From assembly GCA_005406025.1 (NCBI GenBank), contig BGZK01000140.1, positions 434,001-498,000 of the forward strand: DNA of 64,000 nucleotides. The letters are read 5' to 3'. A program made the position numbers and the translations under genes. Source of the DNA: Eumeta japonica (Eukaryota > Arthropoda > Insecta > Lepidoptera > Psychidae). The notes beneath the pieces were generated by a model. That model did no database searches. It was given only the letters and a program-made list of their open reading frames with translations, and was not told where the DNA came from. Of the stretch, positions 1 to 11,512 are shown one piece after another (position 1 is the stretch's first letter; every line of letters begins with the position of its first letter).

Positions 1-1984
1 CGAGTGATCGAGTGTCTAATCGCTTAATTCGCTCTTAGTTAGGATCGAATCAAATAACCCTGGTACAAAAGTCGGTGGAAACCTCCCCTTACCTTAAATC
101 AATGCCCGTGCACGAGACACGTTCGGTTACTGTGTAAATATTGCATTGCGATAATGCTAGTAAAAAAAGGGTCTCCCTACTTCTACTTTTTTAAACCAAA
201 GAAGAAAATGTGTGATCGCCTAATCTTGACGCGATAAAAGTGTAATTACAATTACTATGGTTACTAGTATTATGACATATATGCTACAGCTTCACTGTTA
301 TTATAAATATAGAACTAACGTGTTTGTATTTTGAATGACGTCTTTACCAAAAACATCATTAGGGTTGTTATAGGAAGACACAATGTAGAATCCAAAAAAT
401 ATTATTCTAAAAGTATTTGCCTGTCTGTCGGCTTGAATAAGCTAGTTTCCTAAATTATTGAAAGGATTTTCATTGTATTATACCATTTTGGTCAGTTTAG
501 AGCAACATTTGGGCTTGATTTTATCGCAATCGGAGGACGAGAAGGAAAACTAAAATTGTGCGTGCACGAAGTCGCGGACACAGTTACTGACACAACATTT
601 CGACTTTTCTGTTGTCGCAACAACAGTGAAACCATTGGAATTTATGGAATTTATGTTTACAGAATATTCTAATGCATTCATCAAACATGCGCATTTGACG
701 CATGCACTTCATTGTTTTCGAAATTATTCACATGATACAAATCAGTGATTATTTGTTGCGCCATCATTTTCGCATCAAATTATGACGCGATTTCACGCAG
801 AATATTTATTAAATTAAATATCAAAAGAGAGTTTTAGGCGGCGGAATTAATAATTAATTAAAATTAATTAATTAAAAAATTAAAATTAATAAATATTACG
901 AGTCTAAACTAAACATTTTTTTGGAATCGGTATTTTCCACCTTACTAATGTGAAATCATCGTATGGCTGTAAAAAAAATATCACGACGACGCAGTATTTG
1001 CAACACGGAGTTCGAGAATAGGCCAGCTGATTGCTTAAGGCGGCGCGGCGCCGTCCGGACGAAATGCCGGACGTGTCATAGGTAACTGGAGCTAGTGACC
1101 TGCGGGCGAGTGAACTCACTACAAGGGGTTTCTTAATTCACTGTGCGGTATCATTATTCTCGGCCGGTACGGCCGAAGATCGTGAATCTTACGAAATAAA
1201 ATCCCAATATTAATGTGGTTACTTGAAGTCCAAATGACGATACGATGAGCTTTACGTTCGTATCGGCACTTGGAGTAAACACGTACAAAAAACAAACAAT
1301 CCAAAAACATTCAGACGAAATTAAAAAAAAAATTGCATTTTTCATCTTTCACTGCCCCAACTGAACTAAATCACATTTTCCGGAAGTCAAGATCTCTTCG
1401 AATTTCATGAAATTGTATTTTTTCCAAGCACGATATTGCTTTTATGGTAACGCCGAAACCTGTGGCTATTAATTCAATCCTGATTTCAGACGGATCCGCT
1501 TATGTGCACCTTTGCTTTAAGCTCATCAGCAAATTTTAAATTAACCATGGTTTGTTGTTTTGTCCTGATAAGTTTTTACTACCTTATTCGGGGCAATCCT
1601 TAAGAGGTTGCTTTGATGCCACGCTGGATCTCCACGCTGGCTCAATGCGGATCCTGGATTCTGGCTAACGTTAACACTAGCTTAACTGGCGATGGCGAAA
1701 CGGCTCTGTCTCGTACGTCAAGTCATTCGATCAGACTTAGGTTAGTTATTTTTGGAATCTGAGTTAGAAAAGATTCGTTCGCGCTGTCCGAGATCGTACA
1801 CGTTAATTAACTTCTGAATCTAAAACAACATGCTATTTGCACCCCATTAATTTCAAGCAGGGTCTAACGCATTCAGGAATGAAGTTATACTTTTTCCTAC
1901 TGATCTGTATTTACAATAAAACATCAGAGAGAGAAAATGCTGCACTTTGTAGATATTCAAGAAAAACTACTCTTGGGGAGTATT
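1..1984. other. AT-rich noncoding stretch, no gene seen
   Basis: I see no supported gene. Positions 845-895 are low-complexity DNA made of AATTAATT-like units. A small CpG-rich patch at about 1,020-1,110 contains a hairpin at 1,053-1,072 (arms GTCCGG/CCGGAC). Short frames on the minus strand around 904-1,345 are spurious: they cross low-complexity DNA and show no domain. There is a small duplication, CCACGCTGG twice, near 1,630. Confidence 0.6.
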
Positions 1985-2260
1985 AGAAACGTTTACAAAA
2001 TAGATTCCAAAAGTTCTCAAAATGATTATCTGTCTGAGCATTTTTTGCCAAACTCCGTAAAAATACTCGACAGAATTTAATGAAATTTGGTATGGAAATA
2101 GTATATACCCCGGAGTAAGATTTTGGATAGATCTTATTCCGTTTCGCTATATTGGAATAAAAAGCAGGTACAAGATCGAGATCATGACTGATAGCTTTGG
2201 TATAAAATATAGAATTCCTTTGACGTCTACGCGGGCAGAGCCGTGGGCGAAACCTTGTGA
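1985..2260 (+). mobile_element. degenerate Helitron-like repeat remnant
   Basis: The order of parts matches a repeat family seen many times in this window: a GTCTGAGCATTTTTTGCC-like head, then a phrase resembling 'AATTTAATGAAATTTGGTATGG', then a CGGGCAGAGCCGTGGGCG 3' segment near 2,230-2,255. In known lepidopteran Helitron-like elements the 3' end carries a CGCGGGCGAAGCCGCGGGCG-type hairpin ending in CTAG. Here that tail is decayed and no CTAG remains. It has no coding capacity; the 97-codon minus-strand frame over it is an artefact. The superfamily is inferred from remembered consensus ends, so the repeat call is firmer than the Helitron call. Confidence 0.5.
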
Positions 2261-2458
2261 TAATAAATAGAAACAAGTCACTATTTGTTTAAACAGGAAG
2301 TGGTTCTAAAAGATGAACAATCCTATTTTGGATAAAAGTACGAAATTGTCAACGAAAACCTCACTGGTCTTAGGATTAACATATGCAAATGTGTGCCCTA
2401 ATTAAGACTGTAATATTAATTTATCTCATGTGGACTTAAAATATGACATTTTTCACTA

Positions 2459-2705
2459 GGGACTATCCATTACGTCACATAAATTATAAGGTTTCCCGTC
2501 CTTGTCGCAGGTGGTCATACGTAAATGAAAACAGCAGTTTTTACAACTTTTTGTTCAAAATACTTTAAATATTGGACAAAACCAAAGACATAAACCTTTT
2601 TCGTTTTCGTATTTCGGATTTGACGTCACAGCTTTTGACCTGCTCCTTGTCGCGCTTTGTCACATTTCGTTAACAAAACGTGTGACGTAATTTATGGATG
2701 GTCCC
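2459..2705. mobile_element. MITE with terminal inverted repeats and 3-bp target duplication
   Basis: The left end reads GGGACTATCCATTACGTCAC. The right end, reverse-complemented, reads GGGACCATCCATAAATTACG and continues TCAC, so the arms match apart from one substitution and an indel of a few bases. Both outer flanks read CTA, consistent with a 3-bp target-site duplication. There is no ORF, so it would be a non-autonomous DNA transposon. A TWA-like 3-bp duplication suggests PIF/Harbinger, but the TIR sequence alone does not settle the superfamily. Its right end directly abuts the SINE-like copy starting at about 2,712. Confidence 0.65.
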
Positions 2706-2711
2706 CTATGA

Positions 2712-2935
2712 TGGAGAGGGGGAGTGAGAGCGTGAGCCACCTAAACTCTTACTCACTGGACAAACGCAACATCGGAAGCTGATACTTTACGTCCGTATTC
2801 TCTGAGAGTGTGGTATGTATGATTTCACCGGTCGAGCCAGCCCATTTTTGTGTTGCAGTAAATTTGTCTACAGCATCGCTCGACCACAGTATATATCTAT
2901 AGCTTGCCATCACGACTGAGTACCACAGTTGTTAA
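2712..2935 (+). mobile_element. SINE/LINE-3'-like dispersed repeat, family A copy 1
   Basis: This shares a diagnostic order of phrases with copies at 13.45, 41.5 and 42.29 kb: ACTCACTGGAC, GGAAGCTG, CGTCCGTATTCT, GAGTGTGGT, ACCGGTCGAGCCAGCCCA and TTTTTGTG. It ends in GACCACAGTATATA. There is no ORF. The family looks like a retroposed non-coding element known to me from lepidopteran sequence, but I cannot assign a name. Orientation is arbitrary and follows the other copies. The left part is missing, being replaced by the adjacent inverted-repeat element. Confidence 0.6.
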
Positions 2936-3534
2936 GACCTCCTCAGATGCTAACAAAACAATAATACACCTAATATGTACAAATTTCGTATACAACTTTT
3001 ATTCCATAAAATCACTAATAAACACCTAACGTTGAATAAACACCTATGTATTGCTGTTTTCATTCGGAATCCGAGTATGATTTAATTTTTTTTTTAAGAT
3101 ATCATAAACACACCGCGTCGCCTAACGGATTGCACGTGCTCGTATATTGAAACACATAAACATTTTTTTTCCGCCGCCATCTCACACAGGTCGGGCAATA
3201 ACGTACCGCCAACAAAAACGGAGCAATCAAAAAGAAAGGCGCCCGGGGCGGCGCGCCGCGGCCGGCAAAAAATGCAAATTGTCATAAGCCACGGGCGATT
3301 CACGCGCAGACATTCTCACAGAAATCTAGTACAGGCAGACACGATATTGTATTTTTGTGTATCATGAGAATATTTTTTCTATTGAGGTATTTTATACGGT
3401 TTTCATCGAGTCGATTGCTGTGACAGCAGGTGGGTTTGTTAAGTTTATAAAACTAACTTGTTCTATAAATTTTAGCTTCTCGGTATGAAGTTATGCTACG
3501 TTAGTAGATATGCGTATTTATTTTCATCTCGACT

Positions 3535-4233
3535 GCAACTTTACATATATAAAAATCGATGTGTGTATGTTGGTATGTGTGTATATTTTCTATGGACTCC
3601 GTAACGGCCGAACAGGTTTTAATGAAATTCTCAAAAAAATCTTCAAATTAGCCCAACGGGCAATCCTGTTGTAGTCTGTTAGCGGTCGGATTAACAGATT
3701 TTTTTTTGGATTTCTGACAATTTTGTGTACTTAATATTTTCTCTACAAATTCATACTAAATAATTTTTTTTATATTTTTCCTTTGATATTTGAATCTTCT
3801 CAATTCAAAAAAGTTTGCTAGCGATCGAATCAACAGATATTTTTTTCACCTTTTGGAAATTGTGAGTCAAATCTTCTCTATAAATAAATACAAAATTAGA
3901 TTTTTTCTTTTATTTTTGAACATTTACAATTAAAAGAAGTTCACAAGGCTAATCGTTGACTATTTTTGGAAATTAATTGGAAAATTCATGTTTTTCACAC
4001 CGCCCAAGGAAATTTTTTTTACATTTTTATTCCAAATATAAAAAAATAACATTGTGCATCCGATGGCCTTTAGACAAATTAATAAAAGAAATATAAATTC
4101 CCATTTGCCTTAAACACTTATAAATATCTACTAGAACTTCTCACGGGACCACACCCGTCCGTCCACCAGAAACCATCTGGCTGTAGATAATAATTTGTGT
4201 TACCCATGCAAAGCCGAACGAGTCACTAATAGT
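3535..4233 (+). mobile_element. Helitron-like or related non-autonomous repeat, near full length
   Basis: The head reads TATATAAAAATCGATGTGTG and is followed by 'CTATGGACTCCGTAACGGCC' and a phrase resembling 'GTTTTAATGAAATTCTC', the usual beginning of this repeat class. The far end reads TTACCCATGCAAAGCCGAAC and then GAGTCACTAATAGT, which corresponds to the usual 3' end CCCGTGCGAAGCCGGG...CTAGT after decay. The middle (3,660-4,080) is AT-rich with internally repetitive blocks (AGCGGTCGGATTAACAGAT and AGCGATCGAATCAACAGAT, about 150 bp apart). No coding sequence is present. Assignment to Helitron rather than a LINE tail is inferred. Confidence 0.55.
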
Positions 4234-5039
4234 AATTAAAACTTTTAGAATTAACTTTTTTGGTGTGATTCAGTCTCAATATTTCGACTAGCACTGGTCC
4301 ATATCTGCACCAGTCTACAAGGATCTATAGGAGACTGTATCTATAATTTTACTTGTCATTAAGAACGTTATTGAAATGCGTCAACAATTATTTTTGTAAA
4401 ATCTCTATTTGGTAAGCACAGGTGTTCGTCTAAAAAACGTTTAAATCTTTTGAAAAATGCTTCATATCACAAATGAAAATTTATTCCAAAAATAATAATA
4501 ATACATGGTTTAAGAAATTCGAACGAGGAAATATCGCATTCGGGGGACGTGATCGGTGGACAAGAAATTTAATAATGGCGACTCAGAAGATGAGAAAGAC
4601 AGCAAAGGCCGGTGAAGCTTGAAGAAGAGGCCCAGCGGTCATCGCGTAGGAGGAGTTCAGCAGCGGTTGCTGGCATCACGTAGCTAAGCGCCTGCAAATG
4701 CTTCGACGAGAACGCGGTGAACGTGTCTGGGTCACCGCGTCACGGTATCACGATCGTTGCACCACATGCGTGTATACCGTGTGCCACCCGTGATCTACGG
4801 GTGGCACCTGCAACGTGCGCCGGGTTTACATTTACGCGATCGTAATAGAGGACTCCCGCGCACATAGAGTTACCGTTTTTGATATTACGGACTCCCCGCG
4901 GGACTTGACGTGTGTGACGCCGAAATGTGATCTGCTGTGTCAGTTTTTCTGTCACCTCATTTCAGAGGCAAGACCGTCCATAATCGTTTTATTTCCGATC
5001 GCAGGGCTTCAACCGCATGGTCTTCATTCCGACTTAATA
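4234..5039. other. noncoding interval with CpG-rich patch and a perfect hairpin
   Basis: Positions 4,540-4,990 are richer in G+C and CpG than the surroundings. They carry a perfect 11-bp-arm hairpin at 4,781-4,807 (GTGCCACCCGT / ACGGGTGGCAC, 5-nt loop) and a smaller one at about 4,721-4,745 (GCGGTGA / TCACCGC). Short overlapping frames on both strands here are probably by-products of composition. It could be a regulatory patch. I see no exon with a convincing acceptor and donor. Confidence 0.4.
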
Positions 5040-5175
5040 AGGAAAACGAATCGTTATCGCTCGTTATCAAAGACCAAATAATATCCGGGATCGACAATCG
5101 ATTGTGCTCTCTGAGGCACAGAGCCAATGAATTAATTTGACTTAAGTTAAAATTCGCTTGTGTTCAGATTATCAA
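5040..5175 (-). mobile_element. SINE-like repeat fragment, family B copy 1
   Basis: The segment GTGCTCTCTGAGGCACAGAG, followed by an ATTTGACTTAAGTTAA block, is repeated at 32.82-32.88 kb as GTGCTCTCAGAGGCACAGAA plus TTTGCCTTAAGTTAA. Phrases of this kind occur in tRNA-derived lepidopteran SINE-like repeats. The tRNA-like head is not clear in this copy, so it is called a fragment. It is non-coding. Confidence 0.5.
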
Positions 5176-6374
5176 ACCGTTACCTTATGATTAGAAGGCA
5201 TCGCGCTCACCACTTCGGCCACTACCTTAATAAAATTGCGTTTAATTTTACACAATTCATATAACAAATTATATGTACCTGACTGTACTTACGATATCTG
5301 GTCCGTTTTTGCACAACACATCTTGAAACATCTGTCCGATTTTGTGTAACACTTAATAATATATTAGGCCTAATTTGTGCAAAAGACATTTTGGTTTTCG
5401 TAACATTCTTTCAAAATATGTCGTCTTTAATTATTATGTTTTTGACATCGATTGTGCAAAAAGTATTTAGGCTGTACATTAAATCTTGACATAGGCCTAA
5501 TTACTGCAATATTAATTCAATCCTCATATAGCTTATTGCAAACTAACGTATCTCTTGAACACAATAACTGCTCGGAGAAGTGCGACTACATTGCAAAGGA
5601 GTTTTAGAACTTATGAATTCCGTGATTCCAAAAACAGTAAACAAATCATATCATAAATCTTAATCATACTGACATGTCAAATATCTCTTCCACTATTATA
5701 TCATTCACCCATCAATAACGGTGTCCTTTAATATCTTAGCATTCATTATAGTTTAAATGCCATTAATTATATTTGTCACGGGTTGAAATTAATATGAGCG
5801 TTTTAATTCTTTTTTTGTATCGTTTAATTTTCTCCCCGTGTATATTAAATTATATTTTATACCGAATTGACGTTTCCTCAATGAATGTTTGGTCTTTATA
5901 AATCATAAATGTCCAGTGTACTATCAGAAGCGTGTGAATGGTGGCACTCGGTAATTAAATTTTTAAATGTCAATTCGTCTTATCATCAGAAAACATCTAA
6001 ATCTCCAAAGCTAATGACCGCTGTAACTCCGGTAGCGGAAATATAAATCAACCGAACTGGTAGGAATCGGTAGAAAACTAGTAACTGACTGTTCGAAAAT
6101 ACGTCTCTGGTCGGCGAGAGGTGCCTTTAATGTTTTATCAAGAAGACGATTTTTATCTAGAGTTATTTCAATGAAGACCTTAAAAATTGCATTAAAACGA
6201 ACAAAAAGAAATTTATAATATAAAATAAAGGAAAACTTGTGTCATATTCTTTGAACGTACGTTGTTATTCACACAATTAAATGATATAACTAGCTCTATG
6301 CATAACCAAAGATTATATAAAACGCGATAAAAATATTGTTTATTTATCGCTGGAATTATTGTAGAATTTATTAT
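5176..6374. other. AT-rich noncoding stretch
   Basis: No gene or clear repeat is seen. A pair of similar phrases, TTAGGCCTAATTTGTGCAA near 5,365 and ATAGGCCTAATTACTGCAA near 5,492, suggests a small old duplication. Otherwise it is plain AT-rich sequence. Confidence 0.5.
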
Positions 6375-6549
6375 GTGGTGATGTCATGTTTCTCATCATG
6401 ACATCACCACCACCACGGCTTTTGAATACATCACCATCATGATGTATGCAAAAGCAGTGTTTTTTTCATGCATACATGTCACACCCAAATGTGGGCATGA
6501 AATCGAAAGTGCGAATGACAAACTCGTGTATAAAATATAGCACGAGTTT
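6375..6549. repeat. cluster of four consecutive hairpins
   Basis: Four inverted repeats follow one another. The first, at 6,375-6,410, has perfect 14-bp arms (GTGGTGATGTCATG) and an 8-nt loop. The second, at 6,418-6,455, has 16-bp arms with one mismatch (GCTTTTGAATACATCA) and a 6-nt loop. The third, at about 6,466-6,503, is looser (TTTCATGC / GCATGAAA, with CACACCC/GTGGG inside). The fourth, at about 6,522-6,549, has AACTCGTG / CACGAGTT arms. No ORF spans them. They may be the remains of a palindromic transposon or a structured transcript. Confidence 0.65.
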
Positions 6550-7779
6550 TGATCGAAATTAAAAATTTAAATCGAATATTCAATACCGTGGTTGAAATCT
6601 GAAATTCTCCTATTCCTTGAAGATTTTTTTTTTTAATTTTCATACCAAAGCAAACAACGTTTATTCACCGCATGCAGCTACGCAATAGATATTAATTATT
6701 TTTTTGAATGCAACACCCTTACTTGAAATTGTTTCAAGTGCTCATAAACGTACACTTTCCTTTAAAAAATAACTGAGATGTTTTATTCAACACCTAAAAA
6801 TAATTAGTGGTTAATGACTTGCCAAGATACTTGCTTAAATTAATTATAAAATACTTGTAGTTATTAATGAACTGTGATATTTTGGTCGATGATGATATGG
6901 AAATCTGACGAATTTTGGCATATTTATGAGTTCAAAAGAACAATGAACCAACGTCAAGATAACTAGGATTTGGTTTCTGTTCGATTTCTACGTATTGGTT
7001 AAGAAATAGAGTAGAAGTTTGCCGTAATGTTCACGACATCCTTTTCGTATATATAGTGCTTGTACTACAAATAGTAGTGTCAATACAAATAAGTATTTAT
7101 TCATCTTTACTGTGTATTTTATTTTACTTATTTATATGTATTTCACGTTCACCGTGATTAAATCTAACTAATTAACAAGTTTTTACATTTTACAGCTAAA
7201 ACATGGAGTCTAAACAATAAAATAACTTCTACACTTGGTATCAATCATATAATAAATAAACTCCATGATAATTCCACTCTTGATTCTGCATTCGTCTCAT
7301 TCACTTGCAGTTCAGTTTTCTGAAGGTTTCACATAAACTGCACACTTTGTTTCTCGAACTTCGGTTGGTACATTGTTTGTCTTTGGTTGATACACCGATA
7401 TTATAAAATTAAAGGTTCATATTCATTTTAATCTCAGGTGATTAACTACATTAAGCTTTATTATGGCAGAACAATATCCTATGATGTTTTTCATATATCC
7501 AAACATAAGACAATAACAAAGATTTACGATAAAGTTAAACCACTCTACCGATATCTTCTTTTAGAACAGTTCGTCGGAATTGTAAAAAATAGGACTCGTT
7601 GTGTTCCAGTAACAAAATAGTCGTTACTTGTAGGTACTCTTTGCATTTAAAAATGAACCCTATCTGGTTCCGGTGTTTTTTCAAATTCTTCGAGCTCAAA
7701 AATATAGTTCTAATACGTTTTGAGCTTTTTGAATCAAAAATCTATATTTATTTAAAAAAATCTTTTTTTAATTATTGAC
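6550..7779. other. AT-rich noncoding stretch
   Basis: No gene is supported. A 60-codon frame at 7,438-7,620 on the plus strand has no recognisable domain and ordinary AT-rich composition; I treat it as chance. TATA-like runs occur near 7,050 but nothing marks a promoter. Confidence 0.5.
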
Positions 7780-8290
7780 TACTGTATCTTTCGAGCATGT
7801 TTGATTTTTGATCTGCTTTATGGCAATCGACGCAGCTGTTTAAATAAAAAAAATGACTGACTAACAAATATCAATACATCAAGAATTTCACATATTATTT
7901 TGAATTTTTCGTTAACGATACCTGTCTTGAACAAGGCAATCGATTTTAATGCAGTTCACGACGATCGACATTGTTTTTTAAAGATATTAAAGGGTTAGAT
8001 CTTGTAATTTATCGGTAGTCCAGTTAAAAAAATATTCTAAAAGAATACTTTTTAATACATTTTTCTTTAACAATGTCTCATGAAAAAACCAACTGATTTT
8101 GATTCATTTAGCAATGATCAACGTTGTTTTTAAGGAGAATAATTGTATAGATTTCGGAATTTATTAGTAAAGCAGTTTGCAAAATGTTTTAAAAAACATT
8201 TTTTTTTAATGTTGCGCTAATGGTATCTCTTGAACAAATAAACCGATTTTTACGGTTCCAAGCCGAAATGGTAAAAATGGAATCCTTATA
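7780..8290 (+). repeat. degenerate tandem repeat, ~150-bp period, ~3.3 copies
   Basis: Three successive blocks share two landmarks. One is CAATCGACGCAGCTGTTT (~7,826), GATCGACATTGTTTTTT (~7,963) and GATCAACGTTGTTTTT (~8,116). The other is ACGATACCTGTCTTGAACAA (~7,915), AACAATGTCTCATGAAAAAA (~8,070) and GCTAATGGTATCTCTTGAAC (~8,217), each followed by a variant of AACCGATTTT. The spacing is close to 150 bp. Units have diverged to roughly two-thirds identity by eye. The last unit runs into GGTTCCAAGCCGAAATGG and a 'CCGTCCGCATGTC' phrase typical of insect dispersed repeats, so the array may be internal to an old transposable element. Confidence 0.6.
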
Positions 8291-9479
8291 GTTTGGTCAT
8301 GTCCGTCCGCATGTCTCAAGTATTTTATTCAAAAACTACAAGAGGTATATTGACGAAATTTATAATGTGTCTTCTCTCTATACGTGTAGCAGAAGCTGAA
8401 AAAAATATTTTTTGAACAATCATCACGTGTGGTAGATATTTCGATAGTTATTTTAAAAACACTAAAGTTTTTTATCAATTTTTTTCATTATGTGAATAAT
8501 TTCGGAAATTATCACTTCGAAATTAGCAGAAATTGCGTATCCCCCTTTAAAATCGTATTTCCAAATAATACAAAAAAAAAAATAATGAAGGTAACGTTGA
8601 ATAAATACAGTCAAAGAATATTATTTTCAAAATGATCAAGTATACTTTTTTCAGTTATTGCCAAAACTGCGTTTCTCAACAAAAGGATGTAAGTGCTATA
8701 AAGATACAATCTTTTGCTGATACACTTTAGTTTACACTAGTTTAATAGTAATAATCGACATACCTACTCGTTTTTATAGTAATAGGCGACTAAAGTGCGC
8801 TAACTAACTGTTCTGTACGAGAAATATGGAAAAAGTGAAACGACGTACTTTATTCATCTGTAGTGGTTTTCTTTGTAATAATGACTACAGAATCCTATAA
8901 TGAGCATGTCCGACATGCTCTTGGCCAGTTTTTTGCAGTTGGCGGCAGTCGATGCACTTGTTTCAGGAAAAGATCTGATTAGATTTTAGTATCGTTCGGT
9001 ATACTCTAAAATATATTTCAAGCAAATATTTTAGAGAAAACTTCATTTTAGATAATCCTCAAAATCTACAATGTCGAATTATTTCAACGTTTCAGAAAGT
9101 TCAAGTTGAATCAACTCCTTTTGTATGGCGTAAACTACATTTATACACGTGCTACGCGCGCGCGCACACACACATACAAACACATATAGACATCATTCGG
9201 AAAATGACCGAAACAAATTTCTAGGATCATAAAACGTCAAGATATGGTGAAAATTCGATTTCTGAAAATCGAACTGTAAACAGAAACTTTCAAATTTTAT
9301 GAAAATCTTTTTATTTTCATTGTGGTAAGTTAAAAAAAGTGAAACAGACTCATATCGTTTTTTAAAAGTTCTATTGTTGGATATTTTAACCATCGAATTG
9401 CACGGCATTTATAAAAATTGCTTTACAGTGTACAGTAACATAGCTGTAGCTGTCAGAAAAGGTCACAGTTTTGGTCATG
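8291..9479. other. AT-rich noncoding stretch with microsatellite
   Basis: No gene is seen. A palindrome, GAGCATGTC-C-GACATGCTC, lies at about 8,902-8,920, followed by a possible extra divergent relative of the upstream tandem unit (GGCAGTCGATGCACTTGTTT). Positions 9,154-9,174 form a (CG)n(CA)n compound microsatellite. The small ORFs here are AT-rich and featureless. Confidence 0.5.
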
Positions 9480-9950
9480 TCCGCGTATCACTAGCATACG
9501 TGACCCATACTGCTCGTTAGGTAATTACCGAGAGGGAGAAAAAAAGGCAAAGCGTTCCTCTATAAGTACGGTTTTCGTAAGCGCCGCACCGTGCCGCCCG
9601 TGTCGCCGCAGGTGTTTCTCACGAGGAGGAATGTCCGTATATTCCTCGAGAATTTTCAACGTTCGTTATACATTGCTCGCTTATCGTAACGTCCGCTATG
9701 CTCCAATCAAAAGCAGCAATGAATGTATACGAAACGAAAACGATTACCCGTTCAAAGGTTATTATAGAAATAGGCGTGTCCAGAGGTCACTCTCTAGTAT
9801 CAGTGATTACAGGTTACGTTCACGTCGCCTTATTGATTTCTCCGTCACAAATTTACGATGTGACGTTAGCTGCGGGCGGCGATAGAAGTGCTTATACGAA
9901 CTCTAATAGCTCACAAAAAGGTGTGAATCATACCAAATTACATGGGTAAA
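9480..9950. promoter_or_regulatory. CpG-rich patch, possible regulatory element
   Basis: G+C and CpG rise clearly between about 9,560 and 9,890 compared with the AT-rich flanks. The frames of 83-84 codons on the plus strand overlap each other in different phases, which argues for a compositional effect rather than a gene. The phrase CGCCGCAGGTGTTT occurs here (~9,605) and again at ~39,326 in another CpG patch; it contains a CAGGTG E-box. Function is inferred only from composition. Confidence 0.3.
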
Positions 9951-10522
9951 AAAATATTCATAACGGTGTAACGACTATAGATAATGTCTATTTAATTATT
10001 AATCCAACGACAATAACATTTGAAACTTTTGTTATTAGAAATCAACGTTCAATAACACTTAACACATATTTTGAGAAAAATCTAATTAAAACCTTTGATA
10101 AGTCTTTTTCTTTGATGATAGATATGAACATTTGCCGTCATAATATTAATATACCTCTTTATTAACAGACCTCTTTAATTTAGACATATTCATAGTTTGT
10201 AAAACTTATCTATTTAAATTTTGTTTTCATATTATTGAGCAATTGTGCTATTCAATACATTAAATATATTTTTCGTCAACACTTATGTTTTCCAGTATAC
10301 CTATAAAAATAACTAATATTCCAAGCTGTTGTGCTTTTTTGTTGCTACACTTCAAATACCACGATAAAGTATAGTACATAGAGTTAGCTATGGCCTAAAC
10401 ACTTACCCATTTTCTACAGAAACCAAAATGCCGTATTTCAGTTTCGCTTATTTTAATATGTACATAAGTAAATGTAATTTTATTGAAAAAAAATCTAGTT
10501 AAATTGAAATTATTATCCATTA
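9951..10522. other. AT-rich noncoding stretch
   Basis: I see nothing that can be supported as a gene, RNA or repeat. The sequence is uniformly AT-rich. Confidence 0.5.
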
Positions 10523-10990
10523 CTAGTTTCTGCCGTGGCTTCATCCGCCTGTATACAGAACGAGTTCCTCCATCTTTCAGTATCTATCGATCTCAACATC
10601 AATCTCAATTCCACTTTTGGTGTTCATTTCTGTCCCACACTCGACCTCGGCCTGGATGTTCAATTTAAATTTCAGCCTCGCGTGATCCTACTCACATTCC
10701 CAATTCTGCCGTCCGTTCCATTCGCACTCCTGATTCAGATCTCGGTATGATATTCGGTTTCAAATTGGGTCTGTTTTTTAATTCCCAGTCTCAGTCTGGA
10801 TTATCGTCCTGTTTCGACTATGATTCTGTTTCCCGTGCCGCTTTCACTTCTGACTCCGCTACGATCACAGTTCTGAACGAAGCTGGAGACAGATATCCAT
10901 ATATCAAATTAATACATAGTGTATAACACTCGGGGATAGTTATACGTGTGAAAAAAGCGGTTTCCAACTACTGTATCTTATACGACGCGG
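10523..10990 (-). mobile_element. Helitron-like repeat with pyrimidine-rich GATTCC-type interior
   Basis: CTAG at 10,523-10,526 is followed by TTTCTGCCGTGGCTTCATCC, the reverse complement of the hairpin-CTAG 3' terminus of this family, so the element lies on the minus strand. Its interior (10,580-10,870) is a long imperfect run of six-base units such as GATTCT, GATCTC, TTCCCA and GACTCC. That stop-poor run explains the overlapping plus-strand frames of 61 and 71 codons, which are not genes. The same architecture recurs at 13.9, 14.25, 27.3, 29.4 and 55.4 kb. Confidence 0.6.
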
Positions 10991-11356
10991 TAGACACGAA
11001 TTTGAAACGAATTAAAAATCAGCAAACAAACCTCCACGGAGCTTTCAACGTCACGTCGGACTCATGGATTCGGTATTCCAAAAGGTGCTGAAAAAACACT
11101 AAAATCGGCAGTTATCGCGTGCCAGTAAAAGCTACCGACGTAGACTACCGCATGGGAACATTCCCCACTAATGGCCGTCGCTCCGGGCGAGGATTGGATG
11201 CTTTTTGATTTTTGAATATATGCATTAAAAAATGCAAAGAAATCGCTATTGTGCAGTAACCGAATATTTTACCAAGTGTCGCTTGTACTGATAACGCATA
11301 CTAAATAATGAAATGCGATTAACAATTTTTCAATAATATTTCTTCATTGTCATGGT
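10991..11356. other. noncoding interval
   Basis: No gene is recognised. A modest CpG-containing segment at 11,110-11,200 is the only departure from AT-rich background. Confidence 0.45.
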
Positions 11357-11364
11357 GTTATAAT

Positions 11365-11512
11365 CATGGGCGTACCTAGAGCGGGGGGCAGGGGAGGTCA
11401 GCTGCCCCTCTGGAAATTGTACGTTCTACAATATATTACGCCCCGTTTACAGGATATAACCTAAAAAAATCTGACTTGCCCCCGCCTAAACCAGAAGCTG
11501 GGTACGCCCATG
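11365..11512. mobile_element. hAT-type MITE with exact 8-bp target duplication
   Basis: The element is 148 bp long. Both ends read CATGGGCGTACC inward, a perfect 12-bp terminal inverted repeat. It is flanked on both sides by the octamer GTTATAAT (11,357-11,364 and 11,513-11,520). Eight-base duplications and CA-starting GGGCGTA-type termini are characteristic of hAT non-autonomous elements. It contains no ORF of its own; the 78-codon frame beginning inside it (11,476) runs out into flanking DNA and is probably chance. The intact duplication suggests a fairly recent insertion. Confidence 0.88.
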
